A DNA stretch of 64,000 nt from Specibacter cremeus (GTDB taxonomy: Bacteria; Actinomycetota; Actinomycetes; Actinomycetales; Micrococcaceae). The notes under the pieces are model-generated. The model was not told the origin of the DNA and ran no database searches. It saw nothing but the letters and a program-made list of their open reading frames with translations. This document shows, piece by piece, positions 18,704-28,451 of this stretch; position 1 is the stretch's first letter, and every line of letters starts with the position of its first letter. Position numbers and translations under genes: made by a program. The DNA lies in contig NZ_RWKQ01000009.1 of NCBI RefSeq assembly GCF_003946885.1, positions 3,856 through 67,855 of the forward strand, written 5' to 3'.

Positions 18704-19873
18704 ATGACCACTCTCCAACCCGCCCCCGCGGCCCTTCCGTTCCAAGCGGCCGACGCCGTTCGCCGCGTCGAACGCAACTCCCTGCGCGTCCAGCAGCCAC
18801 AGTCCAGCGGCGACATGGTGTCCCTGGCCATGGGGGAACCCGGGTTCGACACGCCCGTCCAGGTGCGGGAGGCCGCGGCCCGGGCGCTCGAGGAGGGCTA
18901 CACGCACTACTCGCCGCTGCTCGGGGAAGCGCCGTTGCGCGAGGAGCTGGCCGGCGTGATCGGAGGGCTCCGTGCCACGGAAACCCTCGCCACCGACGTC
19001 CTCATCACCCAGGGCGGGACGGCCGGGCTGTCCGCGGCCATGCTCTCGATCATCAACCCGGGTGATCGCGTCGCCATCCCCGACCCGACCTACTCGCTCT
19101 ACGCGGACCTGGTCTCGCTCGCCGGCGGCGTCACCGTGCCCGTGCCGCTGGGCGCCGACCTGCACTGGGACCTCGAGCGGCTGGCGGAGGCGCTGGCCGG
19201 GGCAAAGCTGTTCGTGTTCTGCAACCCGTCGAACCCGACCGGCATCGTGCACACGCGTGCCGAACTGGAGGCACTGGCCGACATGCTGAGCGGCACGGAC
19301 ACGATTGTGCTCTCGGATGAGGCGTACAGCGCCCTGGTCTACACGGCCGAGCCGTTCACCTCCGCCCTGTCCGTGCCGGGCCTGGAGGGCCGGACGGTCT
19401 ACTGCCAGACGTTCTCCAAGACCTATGCCATGACGGGCTGGCGCGTGGGCTACCTCTGGGGCCCGTCCGACATGATCCGCGCAGCCGCCCGCATGCACAA
19501 CACCTTCAACGGGTCCGTGAACACCGCCGTGCAGGTCGCTGCCCTGACCGCGCTGCGAACGGGCGCCCCCGACGTGGCACGGATGCACGCCGCCTACGCC
19601 GAGCGCCGCGACATCATGCGCGCGGGCCTGGCGGCCATCCCCCGCCTCAGCGTCGGCAACCCGGAGGGCGCGTTCTACCTGTTCCCGCGCTACGCGGCGG
19701 ACATCAGCAGCGCCGACCTCGTCGCGCACCTGCGCGGCTTCGGCGTGGCCGTGCGCCCCGGCAGCGAGTTCGGCCGCCACGGCGAGGGCCACCTCCGCCT
19801 GTCCTACGCGGCACCGGCGTCGTCCATCGCGGCCGGGGTCGAGCGCCTGGCCGCCGGCCTGCGGGCCCTCTGA
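18704..19873 (+). CDS. pyridoxal phosphate-dependent aminotransferase, class I/II
   Basis: 389-residue fold-type I aminotransferase related to aspartate/aromatic aminotransferases. The N-terminal VSLAMGEPGFDTP, CNPSNPTGIVH, LSDEAYSALVY and the PLP-lysine motif FSKTYAMTGWRVGY (Lys about residue 239) are all present, as is the C-terminal Arg segment GHLRLSYA. It would convert an amino acid, possibly the glutamate-like product of the PxpABC-like enzyme, into its 2-oxo acid. It lies between the SDR and the TetR gene on one apparent transcript. The amino donor and acceptor are not known. Confidence 0.9.
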   Translation: MTTLQPAPAALPFQAADAVRRVERNSLRVQQPQSSGDMVSLAMGEPGFDTPVQVREAAARALEEGYTHYSPLLGEAPLREELAGVIGGLRATETLATDVLITQGGTAGLSAAMLSIINPGDRVAIPDPTYSLYADLVSLAGGVTVPVPLGADLHWDLERLAEALAGAKLFVFCNPSNPTGIVHTRAELEALADMLSGTDTIVLSDEAYSALVYTAEPFTSALSVPGLEGRTVYCQTFSKTYAMTGWRVGYLWGPSDMIRAAARMHNTFNGSVNTAVQVAALTALRTGAPDVARMHAAYAERRDIMRAGLAAIPRLSVGNPEGAFYLFPRYAADISSADLVAHLRGFGVAVRPGSEFGRHGEGHLRLSYAAPASSIAAGVERLAAGLRAL

Positions 19874-19940
19874 GCCGATGCGCGCGATCGTCGCCACGCC
19901 ACGCGTTAGGGTGGACACGACACCCAAGGGGGGACGGACC

Positions 19941-20522
19941 ATGCGCAGCGACACCCAACGCAATCGCCGCCAGCTCGTGAAGGCCGCGGGCAGGCTCTTC
20001 GCGGGCACCACGGCCCCCATCAGCATGTCGGACCTCGCCAAGGCGGCGGAGATCTCCCCCGCCACCGCCTACCGGCACTTCGCCAGCGTCGAGGACGTCC
20101 TGGCCGAGTTCCGGTTCGGCGTGGGTGAAAAGCTACGCGACTTCAGCGTCAAGCAGAGCGCCTCCGGGCTCGACCTGCTGGACGCGGTCAGCCGCAAGTG
20201 GATCGCCTTGGTGGTACGGCATGGCGGCGCCATGGTCCACACCCGGTCCGGCGAGGGCTACCTGGCCCGCCTCGACGCCGGCGCCTACTACCTGACGATC
20301 CAGGCCGAAGCGCTCGAACGCCCCCTGACCGAGGCCTGCGACGAGCTGGGCATCGCCCACCTGGGCCGCGAGGCCATGTTCCTCTGGAACATCCTGTTCG
20401 ACCCGCGCGAGATCTTCGACCTGCGCGACACGCTGCACCTGGCGGAAGACCAGATCGGCACGCGCCTGCTGGCCGCACTCCGGGGCGCCCTGGGCGGATG
20501 GGCCGCGGCGCGCGGCGGCTGA
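19941..20522 (+). CDS. TetR family transcriptional regulator of the pxp-like island
   Basis: 193 residues. The HTH is SMSDLAKAAEISPATAYRHFAS, at about residues 29-50. The start at ATG 19941 is preceded by AAGGGGGGAC; an in-frame ATG at 19878 is only 5 nt after the aminotransferase stop and gives a non-conserved tail. It is the only transcription factor in the 13.6-21.3 kb island, so it is the best candidate to bind the TATTCTCA boxes in front of the transporter, SDR and aldolase genes. If so, it also controls its own transcript. The ligand is presumably an intermediate of the pathway. Confidence 0.88.
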   Translation: MRSDTQRNRRQLVKAAGRLFAGTTAPISMSDLAKAAEISPATAYRHFASVEDVLAEFRFGVGEKLRDFSVKQSASGLDLLDAVSRKWIALVVRHGGAMVHTRSGEGYLARLDAGAYYLTIQAEALERPLTEACDELGIAHLGREAMFLWNILFDPREIFDLRDTLHLAEDQIGTRLLAALRGALGGWAAARGG

Positions 20523-20560
20523 GCCCCTCCTCTTGCCTGCGGGCACCCGACCGGGCAGAC

Positions 20561-20590
20561 TTGACACCAAAATTTGAGAATACTATATCA
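20561..20590 (+). promoter_or_regulatory. promoter with inverted box 3 of the shared TATTCTCA motif
   Basis: A near-consensus promoter: TTGACA (20561-20566), a 17-nt spacer, and TATATC (20584-20589). The spacer contains TGAGAATA (20575-20582), the reverse complement of TATTCTCA in boxes 1 and 2. Placement between -35 and -10 fits repression. The predicted start site favours the ATG at 20627 with its ribosome-binding site over the in-frame ATG at 20600. Confidence 0.65.
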
Positions 20591-20626
20591 TTTGCGACTA
20601 TGCATTCACTTAGGAAAGAGGCTGGC

Positions 20627-21262
20627 ATGCCATCCGCAAACATCCGGGTCCGCGGCGACTGGACCCGCCCCGACCCGTCCCTGCTCGACGCCTTCCGGAC
20701 CCGGTCCGTGGCGAACCTCGGCGACGCGATGGACCGGCTCGGCATCGTCGACGGCGGCATCGAGCCGATCTGGGAGGGCGCCCGGGCCGTCGGGTCGGCC
20801 CTGCCGGTACTGACCGTCGCCGGCGACAACCTGGCCGTCATCGAGGCCTTGGAGCACATCCGCCCCGGCGACATCCTCATGATCAACGCCTTCGGGTACA
20901 ATGGCCGGGCGATCATGGGCGACAACCTCGCCCAGCGCTTCGAGCACTTCGGCGCGACCGGCGCGGTCCTCGACGGCTACGCCCGGGATCGCTCCATCAT
21001 CAGGGACCTCGGCTTCCCCGTTTTTGCCCGTGGGCTGACCCCGGCCGGGCCGTTCAAGCACGGCCCGGGCACCATCGGCGAACCCGTGGCGATCGGCGGG
21101 GTGGTCGTCAATGCCGGGGACATCGTCGTGGCCGACGACGACGGCGTGATCGTCATCCCCGTGGAACGCGCCCCGGAGGTGTTGGCCGAGGTGGTCAAGA
21201 TCGAGGAACTGGAAGCCAGCAAGGACGCCGAGGTCGCCGCGATGCGGGGACGGTCAACCTAG
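20627..21262 (+). CDS. RraA-like aldolase / demethylmenaquinone methyltransferase-like family protein
   Basis: 211 residues of the RraA-like fold. Characterised catalytic members are class II aldolases cleaving 4-hydroxy-4-methyl-2-oxoglutarate or 4-carboxy-4-hydroxy-2-oxoadipate to pyruvate; others (RraA) inhibit RNase E. Family residues are visible in GDNLAQRFEHFGATGAVLDG and ARDRSIIRDLGFPVFARG, the Gly-x-Asn/Arg-Asp surroundings of the metal and pyruvate site. The start ATG 20627 has AGGAAAGAGG upstream. The gene has its own TetR-box promoter but clearly belongs to the island, suggesting an aldol cleavage as the last step. Confidence 0.82.
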   Translation: MPSANIRVRGDWTRPDPSLLDAFRTRSVANLGDAMDRLGIVDGGIEPIWEGARAVGSALPVLTVAGDNLAVIEALEHIRPGDILMINAFGYNGRAIMGDNLAQRFEHFGATGAVLDGYARDRSIIRDLGFPVFARGLTPAGPFKHGPGTIGEPVAIGGVVVNAGDIVVADDDGVIVIPVERAPEVLAEVVKIEELEASKDAEVAAMRGRST

Positions 21263-21273
21263 CCGACGCCAGA

Positions 21274-21290
21274 TTGTAGGATTCCTACAA
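21274..21290. promoter_or_regulatory. perfect palindrome TTGTAGG-ATT-CCTACAA
   Basis: A 7-3-7 perfect inverted repeat in the gap between the aldolase and the carboxylase genes, 94 nt before the carboxylase start. Its length and symmetry suit a GntR/FadR-type repressor, but no such gene is in the window, so the binder would be encoded elsewhere. It lacks a T tract and is short for a terminator. Confidence 0.5.
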
Positions 21291-21383
21291 AAGATCCCCC
21301 GATTACACGCCGAAACGGCATGATGTTTGGGCGGGAACCTCCCAATCACGCTAGGCTCGAGCGGAGAATAGAAGGAGCCATTT

Positions 21384-23174
<1,791 letters not shown>

Positions 23175-23180
23175 GCCCTC

Positions 23181-23252
23181 CGGTGGTCGAGCCTGTCGAG
23201 ACCGCGGGTCTCGACAGGCTCGACCACCGATCCGGCTCGACCACCGATCCGG
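23181..23252. repeat. dispersed repeat forming a perfect 23-bp hairpin
   Basis: Positions 23181-23203 and 23207-23229 are exact reverse complements with a 3-nt GCG loop; the arms begin CGGTGGTCGAGCC. A partial copy (GGCTCGACCACCG) follows to about 23246. It lies between the convergent carboxylase and MHS transporter genes, 7 nt past the first stop codon, so it probably serves as a bidirectional terminator or 3' stabiliser. Confidence 0.92.
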
Positions 23253-24662
23253 TCAGCTCACGTTGGCGTCGTAGTCCAGGTCCTTGGTCTCCCTCATCAG
23301 GACCAGGGCGATGAGCGTCAGCACCGCCATGGCGGACAGGTACACGCCGACCAGGACCGGGCTGCCGTTCGCGGACTGCCACAGCGCGACGGCGATGAAC
23401 GGGGCCACGGCCGCGCCCAGGATGCTGGCGAGGTTGTAGCTGATCGCGGACCCGGTGTACCGGACGTTCGTCGGGAACAGCTCCGGTAGCAGCGCTCCCA
23501 TCGGCCCGAACGTGAGGCCCATCAGGATGAAGCCCACCACCAGCAGGCCCAGGACGCCCGCCGTGCCACCGGCGAACAGCGGCACGAAGGTGAAACCGAA
23601 CACGATGATGCCGATCGTGGTCCACAGGAGCATCTTGCGCCGGCCGAATTTCTCCGCCAGCGGCCCGGCCACCAGCGTGAACACGCCGAAGAACACCACA
23701 CCGATGATCAGCATGACCAGGAACTCGTTGCGGCCGTAGCCCAGGCCCGGGACCCACGCCTCGATGGCGGATGCCGACATCGGCTTGCCCTTGGCCGCGG
23801 CGGCCTTCTTCGCGGCCTCGATCGTGGCCGGTGCGGTGCCGAACGTCAGTGTGAACGTGGTCATCAGGTAGAACAGCACGTACGTGGCCAGCATGATGAA
23901 CGTGCCCAGGATCAGCGGACGCCAGCTCGTCTTGAACACGCGGCCCAGCGGCAGCTTGGACACCTCGCCGGCGTCGATGACCTTCTGGAACGCCGGGGTC
24001 TCCACCAGTTTCAGGCGCACCCACAGGCCGATGATCACCATGACGGCGGACAGCAGGAACGGCAGGCGCCAGCCCCACGCGGAGAACTGTGCCGGGGTCA
24101 GGGTCAGGTTCAGGATGAGGAACAGCCCGTTGGCCACGATGAACCCGATCGGGGCGCCCATCTGCGGGAACGTGCCGTAGATGGCGCGCTTGTTGGCCGG
24201 GGCGTTCTCGGTGGCCAGCAGCGCGGCGCCGCTCCACTCGCCGCCAAGCGCCAGGCCCTGCGCGAAACGCAGCAACACCAGCAGCGCCGGCGCCCAGAAC
24301 GACCACCCGGGCACCTGCGCGGTGGGCAGGACGCCGATCAGGAACGTGGCGATGCCCATGGTCAGCAGCGACGCGACGAGCGTGCCCTTGCGGCCGATCC
24401 GGTCGCCGAAGTGGCCGAAGACGATCGAGCCGAGCGGGCGGGCGACGAACGCCACGCCGAAGATCGCGAACGAGCTCAGCAGCTGCGTGGTGGCGTCGGC
24501 GTTCGGGAAGAACAGGGCCGGGAAGACCAGCACGGCGGCGGTGGCGTAGACATAGAAGTCGTAGAACTCGATGGTCGTGCCGATGAGACTGGCGACGACC
24601 ACCCGTCCGCGCGAGTTGGCTTGTGGAATGGCAACGCTGTCGGTTGCCGCGGGGGTGCTCAT
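23253..24662 (-). CDS. MFS transporter, metabolite:H+ symporter (MHS) family
   Basis: 469 residues with 12 predicted helices. MHS features are TTIEFYDFYVYATAA (about 30-44), ARPLGSIVFGHFGDRIGRK, RFAQGLALGGEWSGAALLATE, and LAEKFGRRKM. It is related to carriers for shikimate, proline/betaine and other organic acids; the substrate is not assigned. An Ala/Lys-rich extracytoplasmic or loop insertion (AAKKAAAAKGKP) lies around residues 287-300. It stands alone, convergent with the carboxylase gene and divergent from narK. Its stop codon directly follows the repeat hairpin region. Confidence 0.9.
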   Translation of the reverse strand: MSTPAATDSVAIPQANSRGRVVVASLIGTTIEFYDFYVYATAAVLVFPALFFPNADATTQLLSSFAIFGVAFVARPLGSIVFGHFGDRIGRKGTLVASLLTMGIATFLIGVLPTAQVPGWSFWAPALLVLLRFAQGLALGGEWSGAALLATENAPANKRAIYGTFPQMGAPIGFIVANGLFLILNLTLTPAQFSAWGWRLPFLLSAVMVIIGLWVRLKLVETPAFQKVIDAGEVSKLPLGRVFKTSWRPLILGTFIMLATYVLFYLMTTFTLTFGTAPATIEAAKKAAAAKGKPMSASAIEAWVPGLGYGRNEFLVMLIIGVVFFGVFTLVAGPLAEKFGRRKMLLWTTIGIIVFGFTFVPLFAGGTAGVLGLLVVGFILMGLTFGPMGALLPELFPTNVRYTGSAISYNLASILGAAVAPFIAVALWQSANGSPVLVGVYLSAMAVLTLIALVLMRETKDLDYDANVS

Positions 24663-24847
24663 GGATGCGACTTTCTAGGCTGGTGGCCGGGCACGGCGCA
24701 GCCGCGGCCCGGTCCACGGAGTGAGTGATTTCCCGCCAATCCTACGCGAATCCGTCCACGTGACGGACTCAAAATCTCACCATCCGGACTCAAGTCCGCT
24801 GTGATTTCCATCGCCTCACCGGGTCGCGGACGCAAGGTCAGGCAAAT

Positions 24848-24885
24848 GTCACAGCCCGTTTACACCGCGCGCGACTGCCGGAAAC
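24848..24885 (+). promoter_or_regulatory. candidate GlnR-type site upstream of narK
   Basis: GTCAC-AGCCCG-TTTAC (24848-24863) partly fits the actinobacterial GlnR pattern gTnAc-n6-GaAAc, and 22 nt further a second 16-nt window ends in CCGGAAAC (24881-24885 is GAAAC). The first half of that second window does not match. The nirB promoter has a similar GCCGGAAAC. Suggestive only; nitrate genes are known GlnR targets in this phylum. Confidence 0.3.
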
Positions 24886-24939
24886 GGCCGCATCCTAGCG
24901 TTGAAGGCAGCCAAGATCCCCCGCACCCTGGAGGTACCG

Positions 24940-26322
24940 ATGAGCGTTGACAGAATCGCAGGACCGGACACCACACTTCCCGCCGCCCGGGCCGGCCGCT
25001 GGCTGGACCACTGGGACGCCGAGGACACGGCGCAGTGGGAGGCGGCCGGCCGCACGATCGCCCGGCGCAACCTGGCCTGGTCCATCGCCTGCGAGTTCCT
25101 CGGCTTCGTGGTCTGGCAGCTGTGGTCGATCGTCGTCGTGTTCCTGCCCGCGGCCGGGTTCCACTACACGCCCTCGCAACTGTTCTGGCTGATCTCGCTG
25201 CCGTCGCTGGTCGGCGCCACGCTGCGCATCCCGTACACGTTCATGGTGGCCCGGTTCGGCGGGCGCAACTGGACCATCGTCTCGGCGCTGCTCCTCCTGC
25301 TCCCGGCCGTGGGGCTGGCCGTCTGCGTCGGCAACCCGGCCACCCCCTTCGGTGTCATGGTGGCCGTGTCGGCCCTGGCCGGGCTCGGCGGCGGCAACTT
25401 CGCCAGTTCCATGGCCAACATCACCTACTTCTTCCCGGCCCGGGAGAAGGGGTGGGCGCTGGGGCTGAACGCCGCCGGCGGCAACCTGGGCGCCGCCGTC
25501 GCCCAATTCGTCGTCCCCGTCGTGGTGACCCTGCTCGGCGCCGGGGCGCTGCACCTGCCGCTGGCCGGGCTGATCTGGATCCCGCTCATCCTGGCCGCGG
25601 CCTGGGGCGCATGGAAGTACATGGACAACCTGTCCAGCGCGAAATCCGACCTCGCCGGGTCCCTCGCGGCCGTGCGCGAACCGCACCTGTGGATCCTGGC
25701 GCTGCTCTACGTGGGCACGTTTGGATCGTTCATCGGCTTTTCGGCCGTATTCCCGAAGCTGCTGGCGGACACGTTCGGGCCATCCACCGGCTTCCACCTC
25801 GGCGCCGCCACGATCTCGCTGGCGTTCCTCGGCGCCCTGACCGGCTCCCTCGCCCGCCCCTACGGCGGCCGGCTGGCGGACCGCTGGGGCGGGGCCCGCG
25901 TCACGGTCGCCTGCTTCGCCGTGCTGGCCGCGACGGCCCTGGCCCAGCTGTGGACGCTGCCGCTGCACAACGTCTGGCTGTTCCTGGGCCTGTTCCTGGT
26001 CCTCTTCGCCGCGGCCGGGGCCGGCAACGGCTCCACGTACCGCATGATCCCGGCCGTGTTCGCCCTGCGGGCATCCGGCAAGGCAAACGGGGACGCGCAG
26101 ATCGGCGCGGGCCGGCTGGCCGCCGCCGCGCTCGGCATCATCTCCGCCATCGGCGCCTACGGCGGGTTCGTCGTCCCCCAGGTGCTCAACGCCTCCCGGC
26201 TCGCCACCGGCGGGTACGGCCCCGCGTTCCTGGGCTTCGTGGCCGGGTACCTGGTGCTCATGGCGGTGACGTGGGGCGCTTACCTGCGGCCGTCGTCGTC
26301 CACGTCACTGGGCGGCGTGTGA
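24940..26322 (+). CDS. narK: nitrate/nitrite transporter, NarK/NNP family
   Basis: 460 residues. The nitrate-nitrite porter signatures are present twice as Gly-rich stretches: ALAGLGGGNFASSMANITYFFP (about 145-166) and AAAGAGNGSTYRMIP (about 361-375). About 12 helices span the membrane. It should bring nitrate in and possibly release nitrite. The ATG at 24940 follows GGAGG at suitable spacing. Its stop overlaps the start of the nitrate reductase gene by 1 nt (TGATG), so transport and reduction are translationally linked. Confidence 0.92.
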   Translation: MSVDRIAGPDTTLPAARAGRWLDHWDAEDTAQWEAAGRTIARRNLAWSIACEFLGFVVWQLWSIVVVFLPAAGFHYTPSQLFWLISLPSLVGATLRIPYTFMVARFGGRNWTIVSALLLLLPAVGLAVCVGNPATPFGVMVAVSALAGLGGGNFASSMANITYFFPAREKGWALGLNAAGGNLGAAVAQFVVPVVVTLLGAGALHLPLAGLIWIPLILAAAWGAWKYMDNLSSAKSDLAGSLAAVREPHLWILALLYVGTFGSFIGFSAVFPKLLADTFGPSTGFHLGAATISLAFLGALTGSLARPYGGRLADRWGGARVTVACFAVLAATALAQLWTLPLHNVWLFLGLFLVLFAAAGAGNGSTYRMIPAVFALRASGKANGDAQIGAGRLAAAALGIISAIGAYGGFVVPQVLNASRLATGGYGPAFLGFVAGYLVLMAVTWGAYLRPSSSTSLGGV

Positions 26323-28451
26323 TGCCCAGCCAGACGACACCGACACACTGCCCCTACTGCGCGCTGCAATGCGCCATGACGGTCACGGAATCGGACGGCG
26401 CCGTGCGGATCGCCCCGCGCGACTTCCCCACGAACCGTGGCGGGCTGTGCCGGAAGGGCTGGACGGCGGCGGCGCTGCTGGGACACCCGGAGCGGCTCAC
26501 CGCCCCGCTGCTGCGGATGGACGACGGCGTGCTTCGCCCGGTGGGCTGGGACGTGGCACTGGACGTCGTGGCCGGGAGGGTGCGCCGCACGGGCGCGCAA
26601 TACGGGGCGGACGCGGTGGGGGTTTTCGGCGGCGGCGGGCTGACGAACGAGAAGGCGTACCAGCTGGGCAAGTTCGCCCGGCTGGCACTGGGCACCTCGC
26701 GCATCGACTACAACGGGCGGTTCTGCATGGCGTCCGCGGCGGCCGCCGGCAACCGGGCGTTCGGCGTGGACCGGGGGTTGCCGTTCCCCGTCACGGACCT
26801 GGACGCGGCCCGGGCCATCCTGCTGCTGGGCTCCAATGTGGCCGAGACCATGCCGCCGTTCGTGACGCATTTGCAGGGCGCCCGCGATGCCGGCGGGCTC
26901 ATCGTGGTGGACCCGCGCCGCACCGCGACCGCGGACTTCACGGCCGACGGCGCCGGCCTCCACCTGCAACCCGCCCCGGCCACCGACCTGGCCCTGCTGC
27001 TGGGGCTGTGCCACATCGTGATCCACGACGGCCTGGCCGACACCGCCTACGTCCGGGAGCGCACCACCGGCTACGGCGCCCTGGCCCGCAGCGTGGCGCC
27101 GTGGTGGCCCGAACGCGTCCAGTCGGTCACGGGCGTCCCGGCGGCGCAGCTTCGGCGGACCGCCCACCTGCTGGCCGAGGCGGCCCGCACGGGCGGCGCC
27201 TACATCCTTTCCGGCCGCGGCGTGGAGCAGCACACGGACGGCACGGCCACGGCCACGGCCGCCATCAACCTGGCCCTGCTGCTGGGCCTGCCGGGGACGC
27301 CCGGGTGCGGCTACGGCACCCTGACCGGGCAGGGCAACGGGCAGGGCGGGCGCGAGCACGGGCAGAAGGCCGACCAGCTGCCCGGCTACCGCAAGATCAC
27401 CGACCCCGCCGCCCGGGCCCACGTCGCCGCCGTCTGGGGCGTGGCCGAGTCCGCGATCCCGGGCCCCGGGCTGCCCGCCGTGGAGCTGCTGGCCTCGCTG
27501 GGCCGGCCCGGCGGGGTGCGCACGCTGTTCGTGCACGGCGCGAACGTCGCCGTGTCCGCGCCGGACTCGACCCGGGTGGTGGAGGGGCTGGGACGGCTTG
27601 ACTGCCTGGTGGTCGCCGACTTCGTGCTCTCCGAGACCGCGGCCCTGGCCGATGTGGTGCTGCCGGTGCTGCAGTGGGCCGAGGAGGACGGCACGGTCAC
27701 GAACCTGGAGGGCCGGGTGCTGCGCCGCCGCGCCGCCGTCGCTCCCCCGCCCGGGGCCCGGTCCGAGCTGTGGATCATGGCAGAACTGGCCCGCCGGCTG
27801 GACGCCCCGTCCACGTTCAGCGCCGACCCGCAGACGGTGTTCACGGAGCTGCGTGCGGCCTCCGCCGGCGGCCTGGCCGACTACTCCGGCATCGACTACG
27901 AACTGCTGGACACCGGGGCCGCGGCGTACTGGCCATACCCGGCCGGGAGCGCGGGCACACCTCGGCTGTTCCGGGACCGGTTCGCCCACCCGGACGGCCG
28001 CGCCGTGCTGGTGCCCGTCTCCCCCGCCGCCACGGGACGGGACGCGCTGTTCAAGGCCGGCACGCTCGTCCTGGCCACGGGGCGCCTGCTGGAGCATTAC
28101 CAGTCCGGGGCCCAGACCCGGCGGGTGCCGGAGCTGGCCGCGGCCGTGCCGGCACCCCGGCTGCTCATCCATCCGGTCGCCGCCGCCGCGCACGGCATTG
28201 ACGACGGCGGCCCCGTCACGGTCGCGAACGACCGCGGCACGGTGCGGTGCACCGCCGAATACAGCACCTCGATCCGTTCGGATACCGTGTTCCTGCCCTT
28301 CCATTTCCCCGGCGGGCAGAACGCGAACGCGCTCACGTCCGCCGCCACGGACCCGGTCTCCGGCATGCCGGAGTTCAAGACGAGCGCCGTCACGGTGACC
28401 GCCGACGCGGTACCGGACACGGCCACCGCCCGATTCCCGGAGGCCTCATGA
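26322..28451 (+). CDS. nasA: assimilatory nitrate reductase catalytic subunit (molybdopterin oxidoreductase)
   Basis: 709 residues. It reduces nitrate to nitrite in the cytoplasm using a Mo-bis-MGD centre and one [4Fe-4S] cluster. The cluster cysteines are CPYCALQC (residues 10, 13, 17) and GGLCRKG. The Mo-ligand Cys lies in YNGRFCMASA near residue 135. Other conserved pieces are DPRRTATADFTADG, GQGNGQGGREHG, and the C-terminal dinucleotide-binding segment LPFHFPGGQNANALT. Unlike larger NasA proteins it has no C-terminal [2Fe-2S] domain; that domain is on the next gene. It overlaps narK by 1 nt and nasB by 4 nt. Confidence 0.92.
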   Translation: MPSQTTPTHCPYCALQCAMTVTESDGAVRIAPRDFPTNRGGLCRKGWTAAALLGHPERLTAPLLRMDDGVLRPVGWDVALDVVAGRVRRTGAQYGADAVGVFGGGGLTNEKAYQLGKFARLALGTSRIDYNGRFCMASAAAAGNRAFGVDRGLPFPVTDLDAARAILLLGSNVAETMPPFVTHLQGARDAGGLIVVDPRRTATADFTADGAGLHLQPAPATDLALLLGLCHIVIHDGLADTAYVRERTTGYGALARSVAPWWPERVQSVTGVPAAQLRRTAHLLAEAARTGGAYILSGRGVEQHTDGTATATAAINLALLLGLPGTPGCGYGTLTGQGNGQGGREHGQKADQLPGYRKITDPAARAHVAAVWGVAESAIPGPGLPAVELLASLGRPGGVRTLFVHGANVAVSAPDSTRVVEGLGRLDCLVVADFVLSETAALADVVLPVLQWAEEDGTVTNLEGRVLRRRAAVAPPPGARSELWIMAELARRLDAPSTFSADPQTVFTELRAASAGGLADYSGIDYELLDTGAAAYWPYPAGSAGTPRLFRDRFAHPDGRAVLVPVSPAATGRDALFKAGTLVLATGRLLEHYQSGAQTRRVPELAAAVPAPRLLIHPVAAAAHGIDDGGPVTVANDRGTVRCTAEYSTSIRSDTVFLPFHFPGGQNANALTSAATDPVSGMPEFKTSAVTVTADAVPDTATARFPEAS

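Noticed and set aside
20600-20626. Upstream ATG at 20600 as start of the RraA-like protein
   Set aside because: It lies only about 10 nt after the -10 box and lacks a ribosome-binding site, whereas 20627 follows AGGAAAGAGG closely.
13646-21262. Island as a recently acquired mobile element
   Set aside because: There is no integrase, transposase, direct flanking repeat or tRNA gene, and base composition looks like the rest of the window.
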